The notes under the pieces are model-generated. The model saw only the letters and a list, made by a program, of their open reading frames with translations. It ran no database searches and was not told the origin of the DNA. Positions 1-11,748 of a stretch of DNA of 64,000 nucleotides are shown here, piece by piece. The stretch's first letter is position 1, and each line of letters starts with the position of its first letter. The DNA comes from Odobenus rosmarus divergens (lineage: Eukaryota > Chordata > Mammalia > Carnivora > Odobenidae): the NCBI RefSeq assembly GCF_000321225.1, contig NW_004450465.1, positions 281,192 through 345,191 on the forward strand, read 5' to 3'. Position numbers and translations under genes: made by a program.

Positions 1-31
1 TGAATAAATAAATAAAATCTTAAAAAAAAAA
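1..31 (+). mobile_element. CanSINE 3' tail, cut by window edge
   Basis: The first bases are an aataaataaataaaatctt-type tail followed by an A run. This is the characteristic 3' end of a plus-strand CanSINE, whose head lies before the window. Confidence 0.75.
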
Positions 32-439
32 GGATTTACTTCACTCCTATGGAAATAGCAAAACATCCTTTAAATCCTATAAATGGTGACTGTACCATGA
101 TTTGTTAAACGTCTCCTCTATTGATAAGTTTCAGATTGTTTCCTTTTATTTGCTATTGTACATGATACTTTAATAGCTATCCCTGTACATTAATCTTTGT
201 GTATTTTTGTGAGCATGTTAGTAGAGTGAATCCATAGACCTAGACTTTCTGAAGAAAAAGGAAAAAACATATAGAGTGATAGGCACTGCCAAAGTACTCA
301 TTAAAACACAGTAGAGCATGAGGGCTCCTATACCCCCGCACTGGCACCAAAGCTGAATTGTACCACGGCTGAAATACTTTTGGTCTAGTTGGAAAGGGGT
401 GTTTTGCTTTGAGATTCATTTCTTGGCTAAAGGATTTTA
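32..439. other. Unassigned AT-rich stretch
   Basis: I see no gene, RNA or recognisable repeat here. The sequence is AT-rich without long frames. Confidence 0.5.
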
Positions 440-1144
440 AAAATCATTCTGTAGTTTGTCTTTTCACTTTCTTGATGGTGAAGCACATTAAGCATTAAAG
501 TTTTTTTATTTTGAAAAAGTCTAATTTATCTTTTTTCTTTTTTTGTTTATGTCTTTGGTGTCATATCTAAGAAAACATTGCCTACTCCAAGGTCAAAAAG
601 ATTTACTCCTATGTTTTCTCCTAAGAATCGTATAGTTTTGGCTCTTCCATTTAGGTCTTTGATTCATCTTGTGACTTTGTATATGGTGTGAGGAAGGAGT
701 CCAATTTCATTCTTATGCAAGTGGATACCTTTTGTCCGAACTCCATTTGTTAAAAACACTATTCTTTTCACCATTGAATGGGAGGAAAATTGGGAAGTGT
801 GAGTCCTTTAACTCTGTTTCTTTTCAAGATTATTTTAGTTATCCCGCTCCCTTGTGTTTTGATATGAATTTTTTGACCATTTTGTCAATTTCTGCAAAAG
901 TCTTCTGGGATTTTGATAAGGATTGCATTGTATATGTAAACCAATTTGGTGTGTATTACAATCTTAGTAATATTAATTTTAATATTCTCTGATCTATGAG
1001 CATGGGATGTCTTTCTGTTTATTTAGATCTTTTTAAATTATTTTTTCAACAAAGTTTTATAGTTTTTAGAGTGTATGTTTTTTTTTCTTTTTCTCTACAT
1101 GTAAGTTTTGCACTTGTTTTGTAAATTTATACCTAAGTACTTTT
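440..1144 (-). mobile_element. Old L1 ORF2 fragment (antisense), left part
   Basis: The plus strand reads as the complement of the L1 ORF2 3' region. Landmarks are tcatatctaagaaaacattg, tttggctcttccatttaggt and gagcatgggatgtctttc. An internal deletion of a few hundred bases seems to join the two sides near 780, where text that is distant in L1 is adjacent. No intact ORF2 frame survives. The element continues after the SINE that starts at 1145. Confidence 0.8.
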
Positions 1145-1321
1145 TTTGAAGATTTTATTATTTATTAGAGAAAGAGAGAGCATGAGTGGGGGGAAGAGCA
1201 GAAGGAGAGGGAGAGCCCCCACCAAGCAGGAAGCCAAACATAGGACTAGATCTTTAGGACTCCAAGATCATGACCTGAGCCCAAGGCAGATGCTTAACCA
1301 ACTGAGTCACCCAGGCGCTCC
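1145..1321 (-). mobile_element. CanSINE inserted in the L1
   Basis: This is a full-length minus-strand CanSINE, with the T-rich tail at the left and ..gagtcacccaggcgctcc at the right. It is flanked by a 15-bp perfect target-site duplication, tacctaagtactttt, at 1130-1144 and 1322-1336. The insertion splits the older antisense L1. Confidence 0.92.
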
Positions 1322-1895
1322 TACCTAAGTACTTTTAATGCTATTGTAAAGGAAATTTTTTTCTTAATATCCTTTTTGGATTGCTCATTGCGAGTATATA
1401 GATGTATAATTTCTTTTTGTATATTGTATATTAGAGGTACCCTCCAACCTTGTTGGGTTTGATTATCAATTCTAAGAGATTTTTAGTGGATTTTCCTGAG
1501 GATTTTCTAAATGTAAGAATAAGTCAACCACAGATTGTTTTAGTTCTTCCTTTCCTATCTGAATGCCTTTTATTTCCTTTTTTTTTTTTTTTTTTTTTTT
1601 TGCCTAACTGACCTGGCCAGGAGCTCCAGGACAATGTTAAATATATAAGGTAAGAGAAGACTTCCTTGTTTTGCTCTTGATCTTAGCAGACAATACTCAG
1701 TCTTTCATCATTAAGTACAGTGTTAGCTGTGGGTTTTTCATAGATGCCTTTTATCAGTCTAAAGAAGTTTCCTTTTGCTCTTAGTTTGCAGAGTATTTTT
1801 CTCATGAAGGAGTGTTAGATTTTGTCGAATTCCTCTTCTGCATCCATGGAGATAACCAGTTTGGTTTTGTCCTTTAATCTGTTGACAGCTCAAGT
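1322..1895 (-). mobile_element. Old L1 ORF2 fragment (antisense), right part
   Basis: The antisense ORF2 continues directly from the TSD (atgctattgtaaagg, tatctgaatgccttttattt, ttagctgtgggtttttcata, tctgcatccatggagataa). A T run of about 24 at 1578-1601 is a local expansion within it. The frame is degraded. Confidence 0.8.
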
Positions 1896-2215
1896 GCCAC
1901 AGACTCACTGTTCTTACTGAGATGCAGTAGAGTTTCTTGGGGGAAAAAAAAAAAAGTCTTTCATTTGCTGTATGCCCTTAGGACAATTTCCAGACATTTT
2001 AAATGATTTTTCTTTTATAATTTTTACCCATTATGGGTGTTTCCCTGGGCGGCAAATCAACAGAGCTCCTCTCACTGCCATGTGGACATTTCTTTATTTA
2101 TTCTAATTTTTTATGTTTTTTGTCATTTCAATAGGATATGGGATAAAAGGAAAGGCAAAAATTCAGGCTTAAACCACTATCTCCAGAAGCTGAAGTGAGA
2201 AGGAGGGAAGTATAA
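1896..2215. other. Unassigned stretch
   Basis: No gene or confident repeat is visible. The stretch contains an A12 run near 1944-1955. Confidence 0.45.
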
Positions 2216-2430
2216 TAGGTGAGAATTGCTCTGGAGCCAGACTGAGTTCAAATCCCAGCTCCACTAAGCAAATTACATTTTGTGGCTCCGTTTCTTTACC
2301 TATAGATTGGGAACAATAATGGTATTCACCTCCTTAGATGATTGTGAAGATTAATGTCTTAAGATATGTGAAGCATTAAGAACAGTATCTGACATATAGT
2401 AACCCATAAGTAACAGTTATAATGATTATT
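2216..2430 (+). repeat. MIR SINE
   Basis: The order of MIR landmarks is kept: ctggagccagactgagttcaa, aatcccagctcc, then ttgtgaagatt, and finally a gcattaagaacagtatctgacatatagta tail. Divergence is high, as expected for an ancient tRNA-derived SINE. Confidence 0.8.
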
Positions 2431-4419
2431 ATTTTATTTATAATGTTTCTAATACCAGGTCAGATATCCTAAACCAGTGAATCACAAACATAACTGCGTA
2501 TCAGACATTTGGTTATCCTTTTGAAAATGCAGAATCTTGACTGTTCCTACAACTCTCCCCAAATCAGAATCATCAGGAAGGCTCTGGCAAAGGTCACAGG
2601 TGCCAGCCTAGCATCAGTCTATAGAGAATCATCAGGGAGCCACATACCCACATTTTTTAAAAAACGTACTTGCCTAATGACACGTCAACCAACTTGGATT
2701 TATACAACTTTATGGTTTTATTCATTCATTCATTCATTTACATACTTTCAACAAACCTTCACTTACATTCAAGATACTATGCAAGGAATTTGAGGATGAG
2801 TTGGATGCAGTGGTAATTCCCTCTAGAAACTCATATACATGGATTTGTACAGTTGGTATATTCACGAGTAATTAGAACATAAGGCTATAAAAATGCCACA
2901 TGAAATATCCATCACCCATGGCAGGGAAAGCTTCTTTGAAGAGAAGAATCCCAGGTTAAACCCTTAAAAATGTCCCAGGCGTACAGTGAAGAAGGGAAGA
3001 CATCAGCCCTTCCTAGCTTAAAATTAAAGATTCTTTCTCCCCACCAACTTCAGAGGGTTATTCAGTTCTCACAGATCTATCCCACCATGCTGAAGGAAAA
3101 GAAAGAGTAACAAAATGAGCCTCCACGACTTTGGGCCAGGTTGCCACCTCATCAGAAGCTTGGCAGCGGCAAGGGGGGCCTGCAGCCCATGGCAAAGCCA
3201 GCAGACTTCCCTCTGGCTAACGGCCCAGCTCCAATCCCACCACTCATCCTTCACCTGCTGAACAAGTGATTTGCATATCACCATGTCTTTTGTCACTGAG
3301 CTTGAACCTAAACCTTCTGGTCTGGGCAGATATTTAGAGTAGAGGTTAATTTACAAGCGCATAGATACATTCCAGTACTAAGATACGAACTAAAGCTGAA
3401 CCTGGACCAAAGAATTAACTGCCCACCCAGAAAGCCATGTAACCCATGCTCGAATTTAACAGGAGAAAAATAAACCACTGCCGGTTACTTTGAGCAGGAC
3501 ACTAAAAGGAATGTGGAAGACTGTGGAATCATCTGTTCGCTTCTCAGCTTGAAATGCATTTTTTTGCTGTTGTTGTTGTTAATCGTGTTCCTCTCAGTCT
3601 CCCCCCTCTTTACTGAGGGAAGGAGATGGAATGAATGCCCAGAGCAGCCATAACTGTTGTAGGCTGGGAATGGGTGGTAGTATGGCTCCCCTCCCCCGCC
3701 ACGACGGGGCAGCTAACCTGTTGGGCTCTGGCAGCACGCCACGCATACATTATCCAAACGGCCTGCAGCACAGCCAGCAACCACACAGGAGGGCAGTGGA
3801 GCCACCCCCAGAAGAGCACACTGTACCCTCTTGAGAGGAGCATTGCTCCACCCACTCTCACTGGCCAGTGTCTGTGTATCAGGGATTGGGGGGGTGGGGG
3901 GGGGAATGTGGCTAACAGCAGTTTCTTATCTTCTGGGGCAAACATCCACTTAAATATCCACCCCAGTCCCCTCAGACATGAGGGCATGTTGCTGGTTCCA
4001 AATAAATCTGTATAAATTCCTCTGAAGGCAGAGGAAGCTAGGTGCCCCCTCCACCTCTTCCTAAATTCTAGGCCTTAAGAGACACTGGTTGGCAAGTGGG
4101 CGGGAGATCAAATGAATTTCTGTCTAGCCAAGGGTAAAACGAATTTCTGAGGTGCACATGCCAGTAAACAATCAGAAAGCCCCTTCCCTTCACTGTCACT
4201 CAATCAGGAGTGATTTCTTCAGCACATACTCCTTGGTCTGCCCCCTTCCCACCTTTATTCCCCCTTCAAGACAGACCTTGTGTTTATTGTCATCTGATTT
4301 CAGCACCATAAATCATGTTTTCATCCTGCCATTATGTGAAAATGTGATGCAGTGGTTCCCTCCAGATTTTGTTCATCATGGGTTTTTTGCATTAATTTCT
4401 ATTTTTTATTATTATTTTT
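2431..4419. other. No convincing gene; minor low-complexity tracts
   Basis: The stretch holds a (ttca)n tract near 2722-2742 and a (gtt)n tract near 3567-3580. Moderately GC-rich DNA at 3650-3990 has overlapping frames of about 125 codons on both strands but no family resemblance. A weak hAT-like (MER5-type) resemblance around 2485-2640 is not secure. Confidence 0.4.
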
Positions 4420-4627
4420 TCTAAGATTTATTTATTTATTCGAGAGAGAGTGGGACAAAGAGAGAGTGGGGGGGGAAGGGAGGAAAGAGCAGAGGGGAAG
4501 AGAATCTCAAGCAGACTCCCGGCTGAGCACTGAGCCCCACATGGGCTCCATCCCAGGACCCTGAGATCCTGACCTGAGCCTACCTCAAGAGTCAGATGCC
4601 CAACCGACTGCACCACCCAGGTGGCCC
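4420..4627 (-). mobile_element. CanSINE
   Basis: This is a minus-strand copy, running from aagatttatttatttattcgagagagag to gcaccacccaggtggccc. The flanking taatttctatttttta (left, about 4394) and taattcttatatttttaa (right) look like an imperfect TSD. It is diverged from the younger copies in the window. Confidence 0.88.
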
Positions 4628-5499
4628 TAATTCTTATATTTTTAAATGTTGCACTCAAATATCATTTCCTCATGGACGGAGATTTTTTGAATGCACATAA
4701 ATTTGCTCCTGAGCAAGTGGCTCCCTGACCTTGCCCTAGTCTTAGCCCTGATAGGCAACGTTATTTTTTTTCTAACTTCAAAAAAATTTTAAATTAAGTT
4801 TTTATTTTAATTCCAGTAAAGTTAACACACAGAGTTATACTTTTAAAGATTGGACAAACCACTGTCCTCCTTCGGTCATGGCCCCAAGAATCAAAGCTCT
4901 TTGAAAGTATTAATATATCAGTGAAGACATGGGGTTCCAATAATAAACTCCTTTGTATGAGAGTCAGTAGTACAGGAACCCAGAAAGAAAACAGCATGCC
5001 TACCTCTCCTCCGACAGCTATGTTTCTATGCATTTCTTCTAGGAATGTTCTAGAAAAGATTTGAGTGTTGCCTAAAGACACATTCTCTATAACATTATTT
5101 CTTTGTTCTTGTATTGAGTTTTACAGTGAGGTGCTCCTATAATAAATATAAAATTATAAAGTACAATGAAGAGAATGTCTTGAGGGACATATTATTACTT
5201 ATTCTGAGATAATAGTCTCCTGCTGGTATGTGAATACTGATCCAGCAAATTGGAAACACTGTGGAAACGAAATGATAAAGCAAAGCTGACAAGTTTATTT
5301 TCAAAGCAGGAGACATGGATCCTCTAACAAATTTCTGCTATTGTGACTGTTTCTGTTATTCTATACGATTGATGTATGTGTAATGATTTTTTTTAGCTGA
5401 TGTGTCTGGGAACTGTGGAAATGCAATTACTTAGGTTAGTGTATGCTTCTTTCTTAATAAGTGAAGCTTGCTTAGCCACAAAGCAAAGACCTTGCTTTT
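4628..5499. other. Mostly unassigned; short antisense L1 3'UTR remnant
   Basis: Around 4780-4835 the text ttttattttaattccagtaaagttaacacaca resembles the antisense 3' end of carnivoran L1. I see nothing else, and no frame is convincing. Confidence 0.4.
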
Positions 5500-5811
5500 A
5501 AATTTAGGTTACACAAACAATGAATCATGGAACACTACATCAGAAATTAATGATTTACTGTGTGGTGATTAACGTAACATAATAAAATGAAAAAAATAAA
5601 AAAATAATTTAAAAAAACAATGTAGGCACTTTAGCAAATGATGCTGTATCAATTAGATATCCATAAACCCAAAAAAGTGCCCCATATATGTCATCATCTG
5701 GCAAAATTAAAATGTATCACAGACTTAAAGGTAAAACCCAAATCTGTAAAATTCCTAGGAGAAAAAACAAAATAAAATCTTTGTGACTTGGAAAAAAAAA
5801 ATTTAGGTTAC
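5500..5811 (+). mobile_element. Short L1 insertion with probable 3' transduction
   Basis: A 13-bp perfect TSD (aaatttaggttac at 5500-5512 and 5799-5811) encloses two joined pieces. The first is about 100 bp of carnivoran L1 3' end (atgaatcatggaacactaca..gtaacataataaaa) closed by an A-rich tract at about 5581-5617. The second is about 170 bp resembling sense L1 ORF2 (tgtatcacagacttaaagg..gtaaaattcctaggag), ending in AATAAA at 5771-5776, then 15 nt and an A run. The order L1 end, A tract, foreign segment, poly(A), TSD is the classical layout of read-through and 3' transduction. Confidence 0.75.
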
Positions 5812-7261
5812 TCTTAAAAAATCAGCTGGTGTGGCTCCTTCGACTTAAGGGGTGCAGTCCAGTCACCCAGTTTGGCGTAATGGTCCCTGGGCTCCTAATA
5901 ACATCGACATTTGTGGGAAACTTTTGTGTGTGTGGTTTTCTTCATAGGTCTGTAACACCATTCTTAAGGGGTCAGATTTATCTTCAGCACATTTTTTCTT
6001 TTCTGATATTTGTCACTGTTCCGTCTCGTTTATTCTGATCTCTTCCTCTGGAACATACATTATTCGTAGTTTGAGACTCCATCTATCTCTTTCATATCTG
6101 ATCTCTTCTGAGATCATTTTTGTCTCTTTGCCCTTTCAGATTATGGAACACATGCTCAACTGTGTCTCCAACTCACTCCATGTATTTCCGACAGTTTCCA
6201 CTGTGCTAGTGCTTCTAAGGTAAAGGCAATCCCAGGGTCAGAGTTTGTTTTTTTCTTATTCTCTCCTTATCACATTTACAGTTCCCTGTTTCTTTCTACC
6301 AGCCTCCCAGCCACAAAAGTTTTCTTTTGTATTTAAATCCTTGTCTGCTCTCATATCATCTCATTCCTAATCTCTTAGCTCTCAGCATCCATATGCTCTT
6401 GAACTTGTAAATTAATGCTCATTTCTGCAAATGCTTGTAGTTTCCATCACACCTTTGTTTAAATGTTCTGCTCCATGTTATGAAAACTTTTAATGGACCC
6501 CCCTCCACCATGCGGTTTTGTTTGGTGATTTGCGTATGGGTGAGAAAGTGAACATTGGGGAATTCCTCTAATCAGGATGGGTAGATGCTTCTAGGTTTCT
6601 AGGTTACTCTTAGAAATCTTTTCTCAGCTATTAAGCTTGAGGGCTGACGTATGTGGCTTACTAGCCATCTAAGAAGTGGCAGGAGAGAGGAGAATCCCAA
6701 GGAACACTCAGGCCTCTTGAAATCTCTGCAAGACAGCCGCCTTCCATGGTGAAGCCACAGTGCTTGACTGGAGGCCTTGCTGCCTCATGGACCTTTGCAT
6801 CAGGCGCAGCCCTTGACTGGCCCACCTTCTATCCGGGGTGGCCACCTGTTTTCTCTGGGGTTCTGCTCACATTTCTGCTGCTCCTGCTATTCACTGCCTT
6901 CTGTGCTGGTAGCATGAATCCAAGCCCTCCCAGAGGTACAAAAATGCTTGGTGCCAGGCAGTTAAATGGAGTCATACTTGCTCCCCCAAGTAAGACATTT
7001 TTATGTAACCATATTAGGGTGACATTTTGATGCAAGCTTTTGGACACACAGTTTTGTGTCCAAGTGGACCTGTGAGCATGTAAAATCAATTGTTCTCTAT
7101 TACCAACTAGAGTCTACACAAAGCTTCTATATAACCACCATCATTGGGATAAACCCAGTGATGATTATGGTAGACTTTCATATTTACTTTTGTTGGTTTT
7201 TTTTTTAATTTCTGTATTGCTGATTTTCCCCCAAAATATAAAATCCTCAGGGATTAAAAGT
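5812..7261. other. Unassigned stretch
   Basis: No gene is visible. Short frames near 6746-7089 on both strands have no recognisable domain. The CT-rich part at 5990-6240 resembles, weakly, the unassigned element at 45260-46020. Confidence 0.4.
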
Positions 7262-7500
7262 CTCAGCTGAGTGTGGGGCTCTAGAGTGAGACCTTTGAGA
7301 TTAAATCCTGACTCCATTACTTACCAATGGTGCAACCCTAAGAAATGTCCATGTGCCTCAGGTTCCTTAGCTACAAAACTGGGGGGAGAGTAATAGCCCC
7401 AAAATTAGTATTTTTTTTAAATTAAAATAAATGAGCGAAAGTATGTAAACTTTAGAATGGTGCTTGATGCTAACTAAACAGTTAATTTGGGATAGCATGT
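7262..7500 (+). repeat. MIR SINE
   Basis: MIR-like landmarks are in order: tctagagtgagacctttgagattaaatcctgactcc, attacttacc, gcctcaggttcc, then gaatggtgcttgatgc. It is diverged and carries an internal AT-rich insertion. Confidence 0.65.
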
Positions 7501-8904
7501 TATTTTTTGTAAGTAATAAAAAAATGCATGCTTTCTGAAAAAAAATGTGAAACACTCAGGAGGTTATAAAATAAAAGAATTAAAATCCCATTTCTAATTC
7601 TTCTACAACTCATTCCCTTCTGGCATAAATTGGGATGGGGCAATAAGTAGTTGGGGGGTACTAAATCCTTTTCTAAGACTACCTGGTGCAAGTCCCAGCA
7701 CATACTGTGCATGTCTTAAATGTTAACTTATACTTAAAGGGTTTATCTATGTGATTCTAGGGCTTCTTATGTATTTCTGGCCCACGTATCATTTCCATAT
7801 GGCACAGGACATCATAGACCACATATCCTGACCACAATTATTGAGACATGTTGTTTTTAAAGAGACATTGATGAGGGCTATAAACTGATTTATTCTAGAC
7901 TACAAAGAAAGTATAAATGTGGTAGTATTTAAATGCTGAAATTATAAGAGACCAGCTCAGAGGCCACCTGGAGGATCCTTCGGGCCCACCAATGGTCATC
8001 AGACCACACTTAGAGAACTGCCAATTTATGTCTATTTATATGTCCCAATAGCAAGCTTGCTTTTTAAAATGACACTGTTTTATTATTTTGTCATGGTCAG
8101 TTTGGACTTCACTTACACTTCACCAGATCCTTTTTCTGCTCTTGGGAGATACAGCCAGTTCCAAATTAATTTTATTACTCTACTTCATTTTCAATGTCAT
8201 ATAAAACATAGTTTATAACACCTCAAGCATAAGACAACAAATGCTTCTATCAATGCCCTCATGAAAGCAGAGACACTCCAGAAAGAATAAAATGAAAACA
8301 AAAATTGAAAACTGCAGTTTCTCTAAGCTTCCTTCCTCCCTGCCAAGTTCTATTCCCTTTTCCTATTGCTCTCCTTTGGGGCCCAGCTTTGAAATTGGCA
8401 CTGAGCAGTCGGAGTGGCCATTAAAGATTCCATGTGACTAAATGTGCCGAGCAAACATAAATGCCAAAGCCCTGAGTAAACATACTGCCTGGAGCCCTGG
8501 GAGCCAAGAAGGGAAGATGCTTGTATAGGTCAGGGCCTCTGGGCCTCCCAGCAGCCCAAGACCACAGATGGATTCTGGATCTGAGCAACAATGCGGATTT
8601 CTGGAATTAAGATCCCAACCCTCCAGGCAGGAAGCCTGATCCGGAAAACTTGAAAAACCAGCATTCTGTAGGAAATAAATAAGGGACATTTTCCCCTCCG
8701 AATATAACAACAACGAAACTTGCTGCCATCTCCTCGAATCTCTGACTTTTTTTCCTAATAGATTAAAAAGTTTCTATGGAGTAAGTCTCAAAGAGGAGAC
8801 CTATGCTAACTGAAATTGTCAGGGCAAGATTTCTTCCTAACACGTGACTCTTAAGAGTACTGGAGTCGTCAAGACCTAGGTTTTATTACTTAGGTCCTCA
8901 GGCA
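7501..8904. other. Unassigned; possible hAT remnant at 7900-8024
   Basis: The text gtcatcagaccacacttagagaactgcc near 7995-8022 resembles the right terminal part of MER5-type hAT elements. Nothing else is recognised, and no gene is visible. Confidence 0.35.
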
Positions 8905-8915
8905 GAGCCACATGA

Positions 8916-9067
8916 TTTTTTTTTTTAAAGATTTATTTTCATTTTATTTTTTAGAGAAAGAGAGTGGAGTAGGGGCAGAGGGAGAGAGAGAATCGCAAGC
9001 AGACACTGCACAGAAGGCGTGGGGCTCAATTTCATCACACTAAGATCATGAGTCTCCCGGGCACTCC
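8916..9067 (-). mobile_element. CanSINE with internal deletion (first of an adjacent pair)
   Basis: A minus-strand copy runs from the T-rich tail to ..tctcccgggcactcc. It has lost roughly 40 bp between the atcatgag box and the head. Its left flank, gagccacatga (8904-8914), matches the sequence after the second SINE (gagcaacatga). Confidence 0.82.
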
Positions 9068-9076
9068 AGCAACATG

Positions 9077-9282
9077 TTGTTGTTTTTTTTTTTAAAGATT
9101 TTTTTATTTATTATAGAGAGAGAGGGAGAGAGCACACAAGCAGGGGGAGGGACAGAAGGAGAGGGAGAAGCAGACTCCCCGCTGAGTGGGGAGCCTGATG
9201 CGGGACTCGATCCCAGGACCCTGGGATCAGGACCCAAGTCAAAGGCAGACTCTTAACTGACTGAGCCACCCAGGCGCCCCTG
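9077..9282 (-). mobile_element. CanSINE (second of an adjacent pair)
   Basis: This is a full-length minus-strand copy (T tail, agagagagagggagagagc, gactcgatcccaggaccc, gagccacccaggcgcccc). The TSD is agcaacatg at 9068-9076 and 9283-9291. It lies directly against the head of the preceding SINE. Confidence 0.92.
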
Positions 9283-9291
9283 AGCAACATG

Positions 9292-9739
9292 AATTTTTTA
9301 ATGGGATATATTTACCTTTAAGGTCCCTTCTAGGTTTAGAATCTTCTTTTGTTCTTCTGTACTACTCTGCTAATGATTTCACATGCTCTGAATTTGACAA
9401 TGCAAGAGTAAATAAGAAGGCAGTGCATTATTAATATTGAGACAGTGTAGATCATAATACTCTCTTGTCTTCTAAATCTATATCAATCATTACATTGGTG
9501 CAGAATGTACCAGAATAAATATTCTCCTATTCTTAAGTCTCTCTGAAGAAAAGACTAGAGATTATATTTATTTATTTTTAATTATATATTCATTATATAT
9601 TATATATTATATTTATTGTATTTATTAATAAACATAATATTGTATATTTATTATATGTACTATCTCTCTAATAGTCTATAATTTATGTATAATCACATAT
9701 GTATTGATAGATAGATATGGGATACATACATTTATATGT
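9292..9739. repeat. AT-rich low-complexity region
   Basis: From about 9560 to 9700 the sequence is almost pure A/T, with repeated atatatt/ttatt words, followed by a small gata cluster. No gene is visible. Confidence 0.6.
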
Positions 9740-10680
9740 ATAGCCAACAAAGCACTAGATTTCAAAATAGGTAAAGAACTTCTACAAATTAATAAGGAAA
9801 AAAAGACAATCTTATATAAAAATGGTCAAAAGACTTGAAGAAGCATATCACAAAAATGGACAACTAAAAGTCCAATAAACATATGAAAATAGACTCAACA
9901 TCTTTGGTAATCAGAAAATGCACATTACAACCATGATGAGGTAATGCATAGATGAGTAAAGCTAAAAAGTATTGCAATGTCAAGTGATGGTGAGGATGTG
10001 GAGCAGGAGAAATATTCACACAATGTAGGTAGGAATATAAATTTGTGCAACTCTGGAAAATAGTTCAACATTGTATAGTAAAGTTGAAGCCTATAATGTA
10101 ACACTTACACTCCAAGGGATATATCTTAGAGAAATGCATGGCATGTTCCAGGGCACATGAACAAGAATGCTCATAGCATGCTCATAATAGCCCAATCTGG
10201 TAACAACACAAATGTTAACCAACAGTAGCATGGGTTGTCTTTATGCACTGGAATATCATACAGCAAGGGGAATAAAAAAAAATTACAGCTAATTAACAGC
10301 ATGAATGAGTCACAATATTCAGTAAGAGAAGCCAGACACAAAGGAATATTTATAGTATGGTTCCTTTGGTATAAAGTTCAATAGAGCAAACAAAGCTATA
10401 TCATTTGAGGATGCATACAATAGTCATAAAGCTATAAAGAAAAGCAAGGAAATGAGTATCATCCAGGTCCTGACAGTAGGGGAGAATGGATGTTGAAACA
10501 AAGCAAGAGCAGAGGAAGGGGGTTTCTTGGGTGGGTTGTGTTTTACATTTCTTATCTGGGTGACAGTGACATGGATGTTCTCTTCAAACCACTTTGTCAA
10601 ATGCTAGTTTTAGATGTTTTGTTCTTTTTTGAGTGGACATTATGCTTCACAACTTTAAAATTTTTAAATTTTTAAAAAAG
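9740..10680 (+). mobile_element. Old L1 (L1M type) 3' portion
   Basis: The sense order is typical of the ORF2 C-terminal and 3'UTR region: atcacaaaaatggacaacta, tcatagcatgctcataatagccca, ctggaatatcatacagcaag, gaagccagacacaaaggaat, ggtataaagttcaatagagcaaa, then tatctgggtgacagtg. Many indels are present, so it is not coding. Confidence 0.75.
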
Positions 10681-11513
10681 ACTAGCAGGTTGATGTGTGA
10701 AAATTAGAATCTATATTGAAGAATCAAACCTTTGGTAATTGAATGGGAATGAAAGACCCTGGGAGTCAAAGATCTGATGTAGAAAAATTTCAAAGTTTAG
10801 AAAATTATCATTAAGATTAGGAGCATACTGATTTCCCAGAACTAGGCAAACCATGAGCCAAAAATGTTCCTTTCCTGTTGCTTTACTTTTACTTTCTTTG
10901 GAAAGGAATTCAGAGATCCAAACCGGCTCTACAAGTAAAACTATATTAACTAGTCACCTTGATTAAAATAGTTAAACATGTTATAAATATTAACATAATA
11001 AGAAACTTCTCTGAAAATGTCTATAAAGCCAGTAACAAAGGAAGCTAGAGAATCAACTGAACGGCTCTTTGGAAAGAGAACAACTCTCTCTTCGATCCCT
11101 ACATCCAATGAACCCACCTAAATATTCACCTACATCCTCAGCTCGTTATTTCTTTTTTCCTTATTTGCTCTGCAATCTATTGCATAGTTTTGTAGAGTTT
11201 ACCTAATTCCACTGTTTTGATTTAATCTAGCTTATCTCCATACAGGATGGAAGTGGATGAGATTTAGATACATGTATAACTTCAGATCTTTCAGTAATAA
11301 TGCAGAATCTTCAGCCTTAGCTACTTGAGCTGCAACGGCTCCAGTTTGGGGCAGGTTCTCCGTGAATCTCAGCAGTTTTAGGACTTCTTGTATTTCTCCA
11401 TTTTTTGTTGTTGTTGTTGGTTTTGTTCATTTCCTGCCAGCCTTTATAATATCCATAAACCATAAGGCAGATGTTTGTTTTCTCCTTACAAGGATTGCCT
11501 ATTAAATTTAAAA
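10681..11513. other. Unassigned stretch
   Basis: No gene or confident repeat is seen. A short (gtt)n tract occurs near 11407-11420. Confidence 0.45.
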
Positions 11514-11528
11514 ATATAAACTACTCAA

Positions 11529-11733
11529 GGGGCACCTGGGTGGCTCAGTCGTTAAGCGTCTGCCTTCGCTCAGGTCATGATCCCAGGGTCCTGGGATCGA
11601 GCCCCCGCATCAGGATCCCTGCTCTGCAGGAAGCCTTCTTCTCCCTCTCCCTCTGCCCCTGTTTGTGTTCCCTCTCTCGCTGTGTGTCTCTCTCTCTGTC
11701 AAATAAATAAAAAATCTTTAAAAATATATATAC
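11529..11733 (+). mobile_element. CanSINE, young
   Basis: This is a full-length plus-strand copy with head ggggcacctgggtggctcag, B-box-like gggatcgagccc, a CT-rich body and the tail aaataaataaaaaatcttt. A 15-bp perfect TSD, atataaactactcaa, lies at 11514-11528 and 11734-11748. Confidence 0.95.
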
Positions 11734-11748
11734 ATATAAACTACTCAA

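Noticed and set aside
3610..4015. Frames of about 125 codons on both strands in GC-rich DNA
   Set aside because: They have no recognisable domain, no splice context and no family resemblance. Mutual overlap on opposite strands suggests chance.
6746..7089. 94-codon frame with a hydrophobic leucine-rich segment resembling a membrane helix
   Set aside because: It is too short, stands alone, has a competing frame on the other strand and has no homology I recognise.
9077..9282. Frames of 60-80 codons inside CanSINEs here and elsewhere
   Set aside because: All are chance translations of the SINE body. These elements are noncoding Pol III units.
11529..11733. tRNA gene (A and B box-like motifs)
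   Set aside because: The motifs belong to the tRNA-derived head of a CanSINE. There is no acceptor-stem pairing or full cloverleaf.
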